DNA of 39,223 nucleotides from Actinomycetes bacterium (GTDB lineage: Bacteria; Actinomycetota; Acidimicrobiia; Acidimicrobiales; Aldehydirespiratoraceae). This document shows positions 25,501 to 32,714 of the stretch, piece after piece. The notes under the pieces are model-generated. The model had not been told where the DNA came from, did not search any database, and worked only from the letters and a program-made list of their open reading frames with translations. Every line of letters starts with the position of its first letter. Within the stretch, counting starts at the first letter, position 1. The stretch covers positions 1 to 39,223 of the forward strand of contig JAJRXC010000008.1 in assembly GCA_024276495.1 (NCBI GenBank), given 5' to 3'. Position numbers and translations under genes: made by a program.

Positions 25501-25948
25501 CGTGATCCGTCGCCTCGCCCGGTCCGCGCTCGCCACCCCCGTTGCCCGCGCCGCGGCCCGACACGACCACTGGCGCGAGCTGTGGGTCGCCGCCCCGGTG
25601 GGAGACCGCCTGGTGGAGGGGTACATCGACCTGCTCTACCGGACCCCTGAGGGGCTCGTGGTGGTCGATTGGAAGACCGATCATGTCCCGGCCGACGGTG
25701 CGGAGGGAGCCGATGTCGCCCGCGAGCTCTCGTCGAAGGTCGGGCGCTACCGCCTCCAGGGCGCGAGCTACGCGGCGGCGGTGGAAGCGGCCGCCGGCAT
25801 CGACGTCGTGCGCATGGTGTTCGTTTTCCTGCGAGAGGACGGGGCGACCGAGGCCGGCCTGCCCGACCTGGCGGCCGCGGTCGGCGAAGTGCACGAACGA
25901 GCGGCCGAGCTCGCCGATTCCTCGGCGACGGCCGACACCGCCGTCTGA
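22568..25948 (+). CDS. addA: AddA-like UvrD/RecB helicase-nuclease
   Basis: A 1126-residue ATP-driven 3'-5' helicase fused to a nuclease; with AddB it unwinds and resects broken DNA ends for RecA loading. Helicase motifs: Walker A EAGAGSGKTR (28-37), AITFTEKAAAELRDR, GTLHSFAQRIL, Walker B LLLDEFQDTDP (Asp364-Glu365), VGDPKQSIYRFRRADI, TIHSAKGLEFPITVL and LLYVAATRARDHLVV. The nuclease at the C terminus has GYIDLLY (Asp1021), VVDWKTD (Asp1034, Lys1036) and YRLQGASYAAAV. The GTG start overlaps the stop of the upstream gene. The gene is convergent with the MarR gene, eight bases apart. Confidence 0.92.
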   Translation: MTADARVPIDEAARARIREERDATLFVEAGAGSGKTRALVDRIEALVLDDAVPMESIAAITFTEKAAAELRDRIRQRFESRPDSERARDALQQLDGAAVGTLHSFAQRILAEHPVEAGLPPGVEILDEIGSQLEFEEQWRQFLDELLDDQSMARSLLALETAGVRLDALRLLALQMTANWDLVEERFDLDPPPPPAFDLDALLARFDAVHDLRRLCLDDSDRLLAHFPDIATHRAELAAAVDEIDAMAIAATMGDTSRAWRTIKPGGAGAGANWASDVKDIRRQVRGLAGDCDAAVARVTTGALAHLAGRIGSFVLDAAARRREVGRLEFHDLLVQSRRLLRSPIHGATVRAALRERYTRLLLDEFQDTDPIQIELAALLAAAPPAHRREGGDPANDESRDWTELDIEPGRLFLVGDPKQSIYRFRRADIGVYLATRDRFPGGPELTVNFRTVAPVIEWINHVFGALIQAEPGSQPAYAALSAFRDEPAPTGPAVALLGADAITEKLSADELREVETDDIARTIAAALHGDDPWTVDDGNGGWRPAKPSDVCILLPARTSLAALERALDRARIPYRAETSSLVYASREVRELMLALRAVADPTDELATVAALRSFVYGCGDDDLAHWRLALGGRFSLRRQLPEGSEGHPVADALAHLAELHEARLWSNPAELLDRLVRDRAVLESAVATGNPRDVWRRLRFVIDQARAWTDAGGRDLRAYLEWARLQGADNARVSETVLPETDDDSVRIMTIHSAKGLEFPITVLGGMTTRFQRTPSGPGIAFPPTGPPVLRLSARVTSEGYDAWQPIDDQMDRHERLRLLYVAATRARDHLVVCLHRRSGNAHTSATVLAEPGLAAPTGTPYQPPTTRSPEITRVVPRPLPDRDEWATQRHRALAEASTRTVIAATTLARAAEAADPGLDKRARDLDLPPWQKGRYGTAVGRAVHGVLQVVDLETGAGLDDAAAAQAVAEGVAGRTDVIRRLARSALATPVARAAARHDHWRELWVAAPVGDRLVEGYIDLLYRTPEGLVVVDWKTDHVPADGAEGADVARELSSKVGRYRLQGASYAAAVEAAAGIDVVRMVFVFLREDGATEAGLPDLAAAVGEVHERAAELADSSATADTAV

Positions 25949-25955
25949 GCTCGGG

Positions 25956-26471
25956 TCAGCGGCGGTGGAGTCGTTCGTCGAGCTCCCCGGACAGACGGGC
26001 GACCCGACCGCCGAGCTCGGACCGCTCGGCCGCGTCGAGACCACCGATGTCGAGGTCGAACGCGTCGAGCACGAGATCGAGCGTCGCACGGGCCGCATCG
26101 AGCCCGGCCGTCGTCAACTCGATCAGGGCCCGTCGACGATCGTCGGGATCGGCGACTCGCCGGACCAGGCCGCGTTCCTCGAGCCGGCGAATGGTCTTGG
26201 TCGTTCCTCCCGTTGTCTGCACCAATCGGTCCGAGATCTCTCCGGCGGCCAGCCGGTGTGGTTCCCCCTCGAGCCACAACGCGGTGAGCGCGGTGTACTC
26301 CGACGTGTCGAACCCTTCGGTGGCGAGCGTGTCGGCCAGCCACGCCTCGACCTGGCGACCGGTGCGGAACACCCAGAGCAACACCTCGATCGTCGATCGG
26401 TGTCGGCTGGCCACGAACGGGGCCAGCGATCCCAGCAGCTCCGTCTCGGTGGGTGCGTCATCGTCGGTCAC
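25956..26471 (-). CDS. MarR-family transcriptional regulator
   Basis: A 171-residue protein with a MarR winged helix: EYTALTALWLEGEPHRLAAGEISDRLVQTTGGTTKTIRRLEERGLVRRVADPDDRRRALIELTTAG, in which DDRRRALIELT is the wing. Flanking helices form the dimer interface. The GTG at 26471 is chosen because TAACGT ends seven bases upstream and the family homology starts shortly after; an ATG at 26522 in the same frame would place its N terminus inside the promoter of the divergent P450 gene. The arrangement suggests that it controls the P450 and itself. The ligand is unknown. Confidence 0.82.
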   Translation of the reverse strand: MTDDDAPTETELLGSLAPFVASRHRSTIEVLLWVFRTGRQVEAWLADTLATEGFDTSEYTALTALWLEGEPHRLAAGEISDRLVQTTGGTTKTIRRLEERGLVRRVADPDDRRRALIELTTAGLDAARATLDLVLDAFDLDIGGLDAAERSELGGRVARLSGELDERLHRR

Positions 26472-26550
26472 GGAGGGCACGTTACCGAGCGCGTCCGCCG
26501 GGATCCGCCCCAGGGTTGACATCACTTTCCAGGAAGGCAATCCTGCGGCG
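26472..26550. promoter_or_regulatory. Divergent promoters of the MarR and P450 genes
   Basis: For the P450: TTGACA (26516-26521), exactly 17 bp, then AATCCT (26539-26544) and six bases to the GTG, a textbook leaderless layout. For MarR (minus strand): TAACGT (26484-26479) then seven bases to its GTG. Between the P450 hexamers lie the short dyads TTCCAGGAA (26527-26535) and AGGA-N6-TCCT (26531-26544), plausible MarR contacts. Confidence 0.55.
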
Positions 26551-27843
26551 GTGACGACGACCGACCGCGCGGACATCGACTTCGGCGACATCGACCTGGC
26601 CGACCTCGACGTGTTCGCCGACCGCTGTCCTCACGACTGGTTCGCCTTACTTCGCGAGCATGCGCCGGTGTGGCAGAACCCCCCGTCGGAGGCGAGCGAC
26701 AACGAACCGTTCTGGAACGTGACGTCGTACGAACTGATCATGCAGGTGCATCGCAGCGGCACGCTGTTCAGTCATCAGACCGGGCCGGGTCGGGCCGGGG
26801 CCGGCGGGATCGCCCTGACCGACCTCGAGGCCGAACGGGGACCGGGCCTGCAGATGGTCATGACCGACCCTCCGAAGCACACACGCTACCGCAAGCTCGT
26901 GAACTCCGGTTTCACGCCCCGGATGGTCCGGCGGCTCGAAGACGCCTTCCGGCTCCGAACGACCGCCATCCTCGACCGGGTCACCCCCGGAGGTGGCTGC
27001 GACTTCGTTCGATCGATCGCGGCAGAGCTTCCGCTCATGGCGATCGCCGAGATCATCGGCGTCCCCGTCGAGGAACGCGACAAGCTCTTCGACTGGAGCA
27101 ACCGCACCGTCGGTGGGGCCGACGACGAGTTCAACCGGGGCGACGTCGACGACTCGACGAACGCCATGATCGAGATGGCGATGTACGCCCACGAACTGAC
27201 CGACCGCAAGCGGGCGAACCCGGCCGACGACCTCTGGACCCGCCTGACCGAAGCGGTCGTCACGATGGACAACGGCACCCGGGCCGAGCTGACCGAGATC
27301 GAACGCGACCTCTTCTTCACGCTGTTGGTGGTCGCCGGCAACGAGACGACCCGCAACGCGATCTCGAAGGGAATGATCGCCTTCTTCGACCATCCCGAGC
27401 AGTGGGAGCGGTGGAAGTCGGACCCCAAAGGGCTCGGCGACACGATGGTCGACGAGGTGCTCCGCTTCACCAGCCCGGTCAACTTCTTCCGTCGCACGGC
27501 CACGGCCGACACCACGCTGGGCGACGTCGACATCGCGGCAGGCGACAAGGTGCTCTTGTGGTATCCGTCGGGCAACCGTGACGAGGCCGAGTTCGGACCC
27601 GACGCGGACCGCTTCGACATCGGGCGCACACCGAACCATCACATGGCCTTCGGTGGCGGCGGTGCGCATTTCTGTCTCGGCTCGAACCTCGCCCGGCTCG
27701 AGATCCGCATCATCTTCGAGGAGCTCGCCAAACGGTGCCCCGACATCCATCGGACCGGCGACATCGAACGACTCCGCATGAACCTGGTCGACGGAATCAA
27801 GCATCTTCCCGTCGAGTTCACGCCCAGCCCCGCACTGCTCTGA
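26551..27843 (+). CDS. Cytochrome P450 (CYP125/CYP124-like)
   Basis: A 430-residue soluble bacterial P450. I-helix oxygen-activation motif VAGNETTRNA (Glu265-Thr266), K-helix ExxR at Glu302-Arg305 (DEVLRF), and haem loop AFGGGGAHFCLGSNLARLE with axial Cys375. DPPKHTRYRKLVNSGFTPRMVRRLE is the usual early helix. The last ~130 residues (SPVNFFRRTA..., FGGGGAHFCLGSNLARLEI, NLVDGIKHLPVEF) resemble the steroid/branched-lipid hydroxylases CYP125 and CYP124, so a sterol or lipid substrate is a reasonable inference. No ferredoxin gene is adjacent. The start is GTG 26551, set by promoter geometry and homology. Confidence 0.9.
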   Translation: MTTTDRADIDFGDIDLADLDVFADRCPHDWFALLREHAPVWQNPPSEASDNEPFWNVTSYELIMQVHRSGTLFSHQTGPGRAGAGGIALTDLEAERGPGLQMVMTDPPKHTRYRKLVNSGFTPRMVRRLEDAFRLRTTAILDRVTPGGGCDFVRSIAAELPLMAIAEIIGVPVEERDKLFDWSNRTVGGADDEFNRGDVDDSTNAMIEMAMYAHELTDRKRANPADDLWTRLTEAVVTMDNGTRAELTEIERDLFFTLLVVAGNETTRNAISKGMIAFFDHPEQWERWKSDPKGLGDTMVDEVLRFTSPVNFFRRTATADTTLGDVDIAAGDKVLLWYPSGNRDEAEFGPDADRFDIGRTPNHHMAFGGGGAHFCLGSNLARLEIRIIFEELAKRCPDIHRTGDIERLRMNLVDGIKHLPVEFTPSPALL

Positions 27844-27860
27844 GACCGCAACCCGAACGC

Positions 27861-28193
27861 TTGGCCCTCTACGGCACGCTCCGACCCGGCGGAGCCGCCC
27901 ACTTCCACGTTCGCGACATCCCGGGAACGTGGTCGACGGGCATCGTCAGGGGCTGGACGTACGACATCTCGTGGGGACCGGCCGACGGCTACCCCGGAAT
28001 CACCCTCGACCCCGGCGGCAACGAGATCGAGGTCGACGTGCTCGAATCGGTCCGACTCGCGAGCTTCTGGCGCCGCCTCGACGACTACGAGGGGCCCGGT
28101 TACGTCCGCGTCGAGACGAGGGTCGCGTCCGCTGACGGCACGTCGGTCTCCGCGTGGATCTACGAGACGGTCACCGACATCGACCCCGGTTGA
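27861..28193 (+). CDS. Gamma-glutamylcyclotransferase-like (AIG2-fold) protein
   Basis: About 110 residues beginning LALYGTLRPGG, the substrate-binding YGTL motif of the gamma-glutamylcyclotransferase family, with the likely catalytic Glu in LDDYEGPGYVR. The family opens gamma-glutamyl amides to 5-oxoproline; many bacterial members are uncharacterised. There is no ATG at the right place: TTG 27861 puts YGTL at the N terminus as usual, whereas a CTG at 27840 would overlap the P450 stop. It follows the P450 by 17 bp and is probably cotranscribed with it. Confidence 0.75.
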   Translation: MALYGTLRPGGAAHFHVRDIPGTWSTGIVRGWTYDISWGPADGYPGITLDPGGNEIEVDVLESVRLASFWRRLDDYEGPGYVRVETRVASADGTSVSAWIYETVTDIDPG

Positions 28194-28197
28194 TCGA

Positions 28198-28232
28198 TTG
28201 ACCGGGTCGGTCAGCGATGCCAGGCTGGTCCG
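28198..28232 (+). promoter_or_regulatory. Leaderless-type promoter of the SLH-RCC1 gene
   Basis: TTGACC (28198-28203), 17 bp, CAGGCT (28221-28226), then six bases to the ATG at 28233. The geometry is identical to the P450 promoter, though the -10 is weak. Confidence 0.5.
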
Positions 28233-29117
28233 ATGTGCCCGCCCTCCCCCGCCCTTCCCTCTGGGCGTCGGCGGCGGCCGAGACCGAGGGTCTCCGGGTG
28301 GGGGTTGCCGGCCGTCTTGGCCCTCGCACTCCTGAGCGCCTTGCTCGGCGTCGCGCCGGGATCGGCTGGTCCGGCGGCCGCCGCGCACTCACCCTTCGGG
28401 GATGTTCCGGCCGGCACCTTCTACACCGACGCGGTCGACTGGCTCGCCGACGCGGAGATCACCACCGGCACATCGCCCAGCACGTTCTCGCCATCTGATC
28501 CCGTCACCAGAGGCCAGATGGCCGCCTTCCTCGAGCGGTATGCCCAAGTCGACGGCACCCCCGGAACCCACGGCTTCGCCGACGTTGCCGCCGGTGCCTT
28601 CTACGACGGTTCGGTTTCCTTCCTGGTCGACCGGGCCATCACCACCGGCACCTCGACCACCACCTACTCGCCCGGCGATCCGGTGACCCGAGCCCAGATG
28701 GCTGCGTTCCTGTGGCGCTTCAGCAACGAGCCGACGACCGATGCGCCGATGCCGTTCACCGACGTTCCCGCGGGCAGCTACTACTACGATGCGGTGCGTT
28801 GGCTGGCCGCTGAAGGCATCACCACCGGCACGTCGGCCACCACCTACTCCCCGAACGACATCGTCACCCGGGCCCAGATGGCCACGTTCCTCTGGCGTCT
28901 GGCCAACGAACCCGCCGCCGGCGAGCTCGGCGCCAACCGGATCGACCTCGAGGCGACCGTGATCCCCGACGACGGCGACATCGGCGCGGGAAGCACGATC
29001 GACGAGACGGGATCGTCGCAGATCGAATGGATGGGCGACGATCCCGTCTCGATGTCGGAGACGTCATCGTGGCCGGTGTCACTGATGAAACCCCCAGCGG
29101 GTTCATCGGCGAGGTGA
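28233..29117 (+). CDS. Surface protein N-terminal part: signal peptide and three SLH domains (5' piece of a frameshifted gene)
   Basis: This 294-residue piece starts with a basic stretch, a hydrophobic export signal (about 20-50, ending AAAAHS) and three S-layer-homology domains at about 54-102, 114-162 and 174-222, each with the pattern F.DVPAG.FY.DAV.WL...ITTGTS...T(F/Y)SP.D.VTR.QMA.FL. SLH domains bind secondary wall polymers, so this part should hold the protein on the cell wall. After about residue 270 the reading becomes unconvincing, while the minus-one frame gives a typical continuation. It overlaps the next frame by 91 bases. The pair most likely forms one gene broken by a one-base loss near 29043. 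Confidence 0.8.
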   Translation: MCPPSPALPSGRRRRPRPRVSGWGLPAVLALALLSALLGVAPGSAGPAAAAHSPFGDVPAGTFYTDAVDWLADAEITTGTSPSTFSPSDPVTRGQMAAFLERYAQVDGTPGTHGFADVAAGAFYDGSVSFLVDRAITTGTSTTTYSPGDPVTRAQMAAFLWRFSNEPTTDAPMPFTDVPAGSYYYDAVRWLAAEGITTGTSATTYSPNDIVTRAQMATFLWRLANEPAAGELGANRIDLEATVIPDDGDIGAGSTIDETGSSQIEWMGDDPVSMSETSSWPVSLMKPPAGSSAR

Positions 29118-31060
29118 TGGCGACCAGCGGCTCGATGGTGATGACCACCCCGGCCACGCTGCAAGACGCCATCCCCGAGGCCGACGTCGCGGCATCGTTC
29201 GATTTCGACGACCCCGAGCTCAGTGCTGCCGGCCTCAGCCAGTCGAGCATCAAGGACGCGTTCAAGGGGGTGACGGCGAGCTGCTCGGCGGGCGGATCGT
29301 TCACTGTCGACACGGATCTCGACATCGACAGCGGCCTCGAGTTCGAGGCGTCGTGGAACCTGGTCGACGGCGTCGAGGCGTTCATCGGGTTCACGGCGAC
29401 GGCCACCGCGACCATCGACGCGACCGCGACCGGCGCGGTCGAGTGCGAGGGTGTGGTCTCGGTGGACGGCCCGAAGCTCAAGGCGATCACGTTCTGGATC
29501 GGCGCCGTGCCCGTCGTCCTCGTCCCGGAGATCACGTTCGAGGCCGTGATCGGCGGTTCGTTCTCGGCGTCGGCCACGGCCGGGTTCACCTACACCCAGA
29601 CGGTCGGAGCAGGCCTGCGCTTCGCCGACGACCGCTGGACGACCGAGTTCACCAACACCCGTGACTCCTTCTTCCGGCCTCCGACCTTCGCCGGCCAGGC
29701 CACTGCCGGCATCCAACTGCGGGCCCGACTCGACGTGAAGGCCTACGGCGGCGCGGGGCCGTATCTCACCATCGGGCCGTTCTTCGAGATCAACGCCCAA
29801 ACCGACATCCCCTGGTGGAACATCGATGCCGGGGTGAAGGCCTCCATCGGAGCGGAAGTGGATCTGGTGTTCTTCAAAGACGAGGTGGAGTTCGCGGAGA
29901 TCGATCTCGTCCGGTTCCGGCTCGCCGACTCCGGCGACTCACTGCCGCCCGGTGGGCTCGCCGTTCTCGCCGGCCTTCCCCTCACCTCGGTGACGTCTTC
30001 AGGGGCCAACTCCTGCGGTGTCGACGCCGTCGGCAACGTGCACTGCTGGGGCGACAACTCCTACGGCCAGATCGGTGACGGCACCGACGTGGCGCAGCGC
30101 AACGTCGGGACCAGGGTGAAGTTCATCAACGATGCCGTGGATGTCGCAGTGGGCGGGACCCATGCCTGCGCCCTCCGCAACGGCGGGCGCGTCAGCTGCT
30201 GGGGTGACAACACCTGGGGCGAGCTCGGCGACGGCACCACCACATCGTCGAACACCCCGGTCGACGTCGTGGGCATCACCAACGCCATCGCCGTCGAGGC
30301 GGCGCCCACCTCCAGTTGCGCCATCCTCGCCGACTACACGGTGCGCTGTTGGGGTCGAAACGCCAACGGGCAGCTCGGCGACGGCACCACCACCGACCGT
30401 TCGAGTCCGGTGGCCGTGCCCGGCGTCGACATCGTCACCGACCTCTCGATGGGCAACGGTTTCACGTGTGCCCTGCGGGCCACCGGCGACGTGCGCTGCT
30501 GGGGCTACGGCTTCGACGGCGAGCTCGGCAACGGCGCGACCGGGCCCGATGCCGCGGTGACCCTTGATCCGGTCGTCGTGACCGGCCTCGACGACGCGGT
30601 CGAGATCGACTCCGGGAGCTTGCACACGTGTGCCCGCCGCACCGACGGCACCGCCGTGTGCTGGGGAGCGGGCCGGAGCTACCAGCTGGGCAACACGATC
30701 CTGGCCGACAGCGCGGTCCCGACGCCCGTGATCGGTCTCGACAACGTCACGGCGATCACCGCGGGCGGCGCCAGCAGTTGTGCCCTCGTCTCCGACGGCC
30801 CCGCCCAGTGCTGGGGCAGCGACCAGAACGGTCAGATCGGCAACGGCCTCGACGGTCACGTCAACCTCGACCAGCCCTACCCCGTGGCGGTCCTCAACGG
30901 CGACGACTTCTCCGGGATCGACGCCGGCGGCCAGCACACCTGCGCGGTCTACAAGGCCCGCAAGGTCGTGTGCTGGGGGAACAACAACTTCGGTGAGCTG
31001 GGCGACGGCACCGCGCCGGTCGATCGGAGCCAGCTCTCGAAGCTGGTCCAGGGGCCCTAG
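29027..31060 (+). CDS. Surface protein C-terminal part: beta-rich domain and seven RCC1 repeats (3' piece of a frameshifted gene)
   Basis: A 677-codon frame without its own signal peptide. It opens with LDVGDVIVAGVTDETPSGFIGEV, continues with a long beta-rich region (about 30-315), and ends in seven RCC1-type repeats (about 316-677), each with a C.L..GG.V.CWG.N..GQLGDGT-like core. Seven blades suit a closed propeller. Each repeat has two Cys, probably a disulfide pair in an extracellular protein, hence the need for the upstream export signal. If translated alone, an ATG at 29117 overlaps the upstream stop as TGATG with GAGG just before it, so restart is conceivable. A frameshift joining it to the SLH part is preferred. 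Confidence 0.82.
   Translation: MDGRRSRLDVGDVIVAGVTDETPSGFIGEVMATSGSMVMTTPATLQDAIPEADVAASFDFDDPELSAAGLSQSSIKDAFKGVTASCSAGGSFTVDTDLDIDSGLEFEASWNLVDGVEAFIGFTATATATIDATATGAVECEGVVSVDGPKLKAITFWIGAVPVVLVPEITFEAVIGGSFSASATAGFTYTQTVGAGLRFADDRWTTEFTNTRDSFFRPPTFAGQATAGIQLRARLDVKAYGGAGPYLTIGPFFEINAQTDIPWWNIDAGVKASIGAEVDLVFFKDEVEFAEIDLVRFRLADSGDSLPPGGLAVLAGLPLTSVTSSGANSCGVDAVGNVHCWGDNSYGQIGDGTDVAQRNVGTRVKFINDAVDVAVGGTHACALRNGGRVSCWGDNTWGELGDGTTTSSNTPVDVVGITNAIAVEAAPTSSCAILADYTVRCWGRNANGQLGDGTTTDRSSPVAVPGVDIVTDLSMGNGFTCALRATGDVRCWGYGFDGELGNGATGPDAAVTLDPVVVTGLDDAVEIDSGSLHTCARRTDGTAVCWGAGRSYQLGNTILADSAVPTPVIGLDNVTAITAGGASSCALVSDGPAQCWGSDQNGQIGNGLDGHVNLDQPYPVAVLNGDDFSGIDAGGQHTCAVYKARKVVCWGNNNFGELGDGTAPVDRSQLSKLVQGP
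29043..29045 (+). other. Probable frameshift site in the SLH-RCC1 gene
   Basis: Adding one C to this CCC run gives D-D-P-R-L-D-V-G-D-V and joins the SLH frame to the RCC1 frame without a stop. Confidence 0.6.
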
Positions 31061-31081
31061 ACAAGGGCGGTTCAGACCGGT

Positions 31082-32644
31082 TCAGACGATGCTGCCCTCG
31101 TGGTCGACCCAGTACGGGTCCTTGAGTCGACGCTTGTAGAGCTTGCCGTTGGGGTCGCGGGGCATCTCGGTCGTGTAGTCGATGGAGCGGGGCAGCTTCT
31201 GTTTCGCGATCCGGCCGCGGAGCCAGTCCATGATCGCCGCGGTGGTGTCGTCGCCGGGCTCCCAGCCGTCGCGGAGCTCGACGACCGCCTTGATCTCCTC
31301 GCCGGTGTCGGGATTCGGGACTCCGAACACCGCGACGTCGCCGACGGCCTCATGTTGTTGGAGCGCGCCTTCGATCTCGGCCGGGTAGATGTTCACTCCG
31401 CCGACGATGATTATGTCGTTGGCCCGGTCGTTGAGGAAGAGGTAGCCGTCGTCGTCGAGATAGCCGATGTCGCCGACGGTGAAGAATCCCCGCAGCCGGC
31501 TCTTCTCGGTCTTCTCCTTGTCGCCTTTGTACTCGAACAGGTTGCCCGGCATCAACATGTAGACCGTGCCCGATTCGTTGGCCGGCACGTCGTTGCCGTC
31601 GTCGTCGACGACGATCACCTCGGCTCCCGGCCAGGGGCGCCCGACCGTCCCGGGCTTTCGGAGCCACTCCTCGGGGCCGACGATGGTGCCCCCTCCCTCG
31701 GTCGCCGCGTAGTACTCCCAGATCGCGTCGCCCCACCACTCGATCATCTTGCGCTTCGTCTCGATCGGACACGGGGCCGCGGCGTGGACCATGCGCCGCA
31801 ATGACGACACGTCGTACCGAGCCCGTACGTCGTCGGGCAGTTGCAGCAGGCGGTTGAACATCGTCGGCACCATGTGCGAGTGGGTGACGCGATAGCGCTC
31901 GATCCGTTCCAGGCATCCCTCGGGTGTCCAGCGGTCCATGAGGACGACGGTGTGGCCCATGTGCAGTGAGGTCGTCGTCCAGTTGTTCACCGCCGTGTGG
32001 TAGGTCGGTGCCTGGGTGATCTGGACGTTGTCGTCGTGGGGCATGGTCCCGAACAGCATGAACAGCCCGCCGCTGGCGGCGGAGATCTCGTCGACATCTC
32101 CTTCGGGGAGGGGTCGCCTCACCCCCTTCGGTCGACCGGTCGTGCCTGACGTGTAGAACATGTACGACCCGGGGGTGACGTCATCGGGCCGAACCGCGGG
32201 CTGGCCGTCGACGAGATCGCTGAATGGACGGAACCCGTCGACATCACCGACCGAGAAGCGGTTGGCGTCGGGGACCACACAGTCGTCGAGGACCCGCACC
32301 GCTTCGTTCGCGAAGCGGTCGGACACGATCAAGGCCTTGGTCTCGGAGTCGTTGACGATGTAGCTGATCTCGGGGCCGACGAGGTGCCAGTTGACGGTGG
32401 TCACGTAGAACCCTCCCTGGAAGGCGGCGAGACAGATCGCGACCTGCTCGAAGCTGTTCGGGAGCACCGTCGTCACCTGATCGCCGCGGGTCAGCCCGGC
32501 CGCTCGCAAGCCTCGTACGATCCGGTTGGTGAGTGCGGCGAGCTCGCCGTAGGTCATCTGGTTGTGGTCGGGATCGACGATCGCGAGATGGTCGGGGTCT
32601 GCGGCGGCGATCTTCCAGAATCCGGTGACGTCGGTGTTGGCCAT
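31082..32644 (-). CDS. Acyl-CoA synthetase (AMP-forming)
   Basis: A 520-residue member of the ANL superfamily, which activates a carboxylic acid as acyl-AMP and transfers it to CoA. Motifs: AMP-binding loop YTSGTTGRPKGV (164-175), YYAATEG (311-317), GDIGYLDDDGYLFLNDRANDIIIVGGVNIYPAEIE (391-425) with the hinge Asp/Arg, and the catalytic Lys501 in PNGKLYKRRL. The overall pattern is that of fatty- or aromatic-acid:CoA ligases; the substrate is not clear. ATG 32644 is chosen because homology begins there; a Val upstream is GTC and cannot start. It follows the GH4 gene by 70 bp. It is not obviously MenE, being far from the men operon. Confidence 0.9.
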   Translation of the reverse strand: MANTDVTGFWKIAAADPDHLAIVDPDHNQMTYGELAALTNRIVRGLRAAGLTRGDQVTTVLPNSFEQVAICLAAFQGGFYVTTVNWHLVGPEISYIVNDSETKALIVSDRFANEAVRVLDDCVVPDANRFSVGDVDGFRPFSDLVDGQPAVRPDDVTPGSYMFYTSGTTGRPKGVRRPLPEGDVDEISAASGGLFMLFGTMPHDDNVQITQAPTYHTAVNNWTTTSLHMGHTVVLMDRWTPEGCLERIERYRVTHSHMVPTMFNRLLQLPDDVRARYDVSSLRRMVHAAAPCPIETKRKMIEWWGDAIWEYYAATEGGGTIVGPEEWLRKPGTVGRPWPGAEVIVVDDDGNDVPANESGTVYMLMPGNLFEYKGDKEKTEKSRLRGFFTVGDIGYLDDDGYLFLNDRANDIIIVGGVNIYPAEIEGALQQHEAVGDVAVFGVPNPDTGEEIKAVVELRDGWEPGDDTTAAIMDWLRGRIAKQKLPRSIDYTTEMPRDPNGKLYKRRLKDPYWVDHEGSIV

Positions 32645-32714
32645 GCGCAGATGATCCGCCAGCGTGTCCGTGACGCGCCAATCCTTCTCGGGCAACCGAC
32701 GCCGCGGCGCAGAG

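Noticed and set aside
23576-26098. An 840-codon open frame on the minus strand
   Set aside because: It is antisense to the AddA-like helicase, whose motifs are unmistakable; composition is Gly/Arg/Asp-rich without motifs.
29075-29095. Programmed -1 frameshifting at the CCCCC run of the SLH-RCC1 gene
   Set aside because: The heptamer does not fit the X-XXY-YYZ slippery pattern in the zero frame, and the conserved second-frame sequence already begins upstream of it (about 29050), so the shift must lie earlier.
31082-32644. Acyl-CoA synthetase as the missing MenE of the menaquinone pathway
   Set aside because: It is 13 kb from the men operon, sits next to a GH4 gene, and its sequence looks like a general fatty- or aromatic-acid ligase; nothing specific supports MenE.
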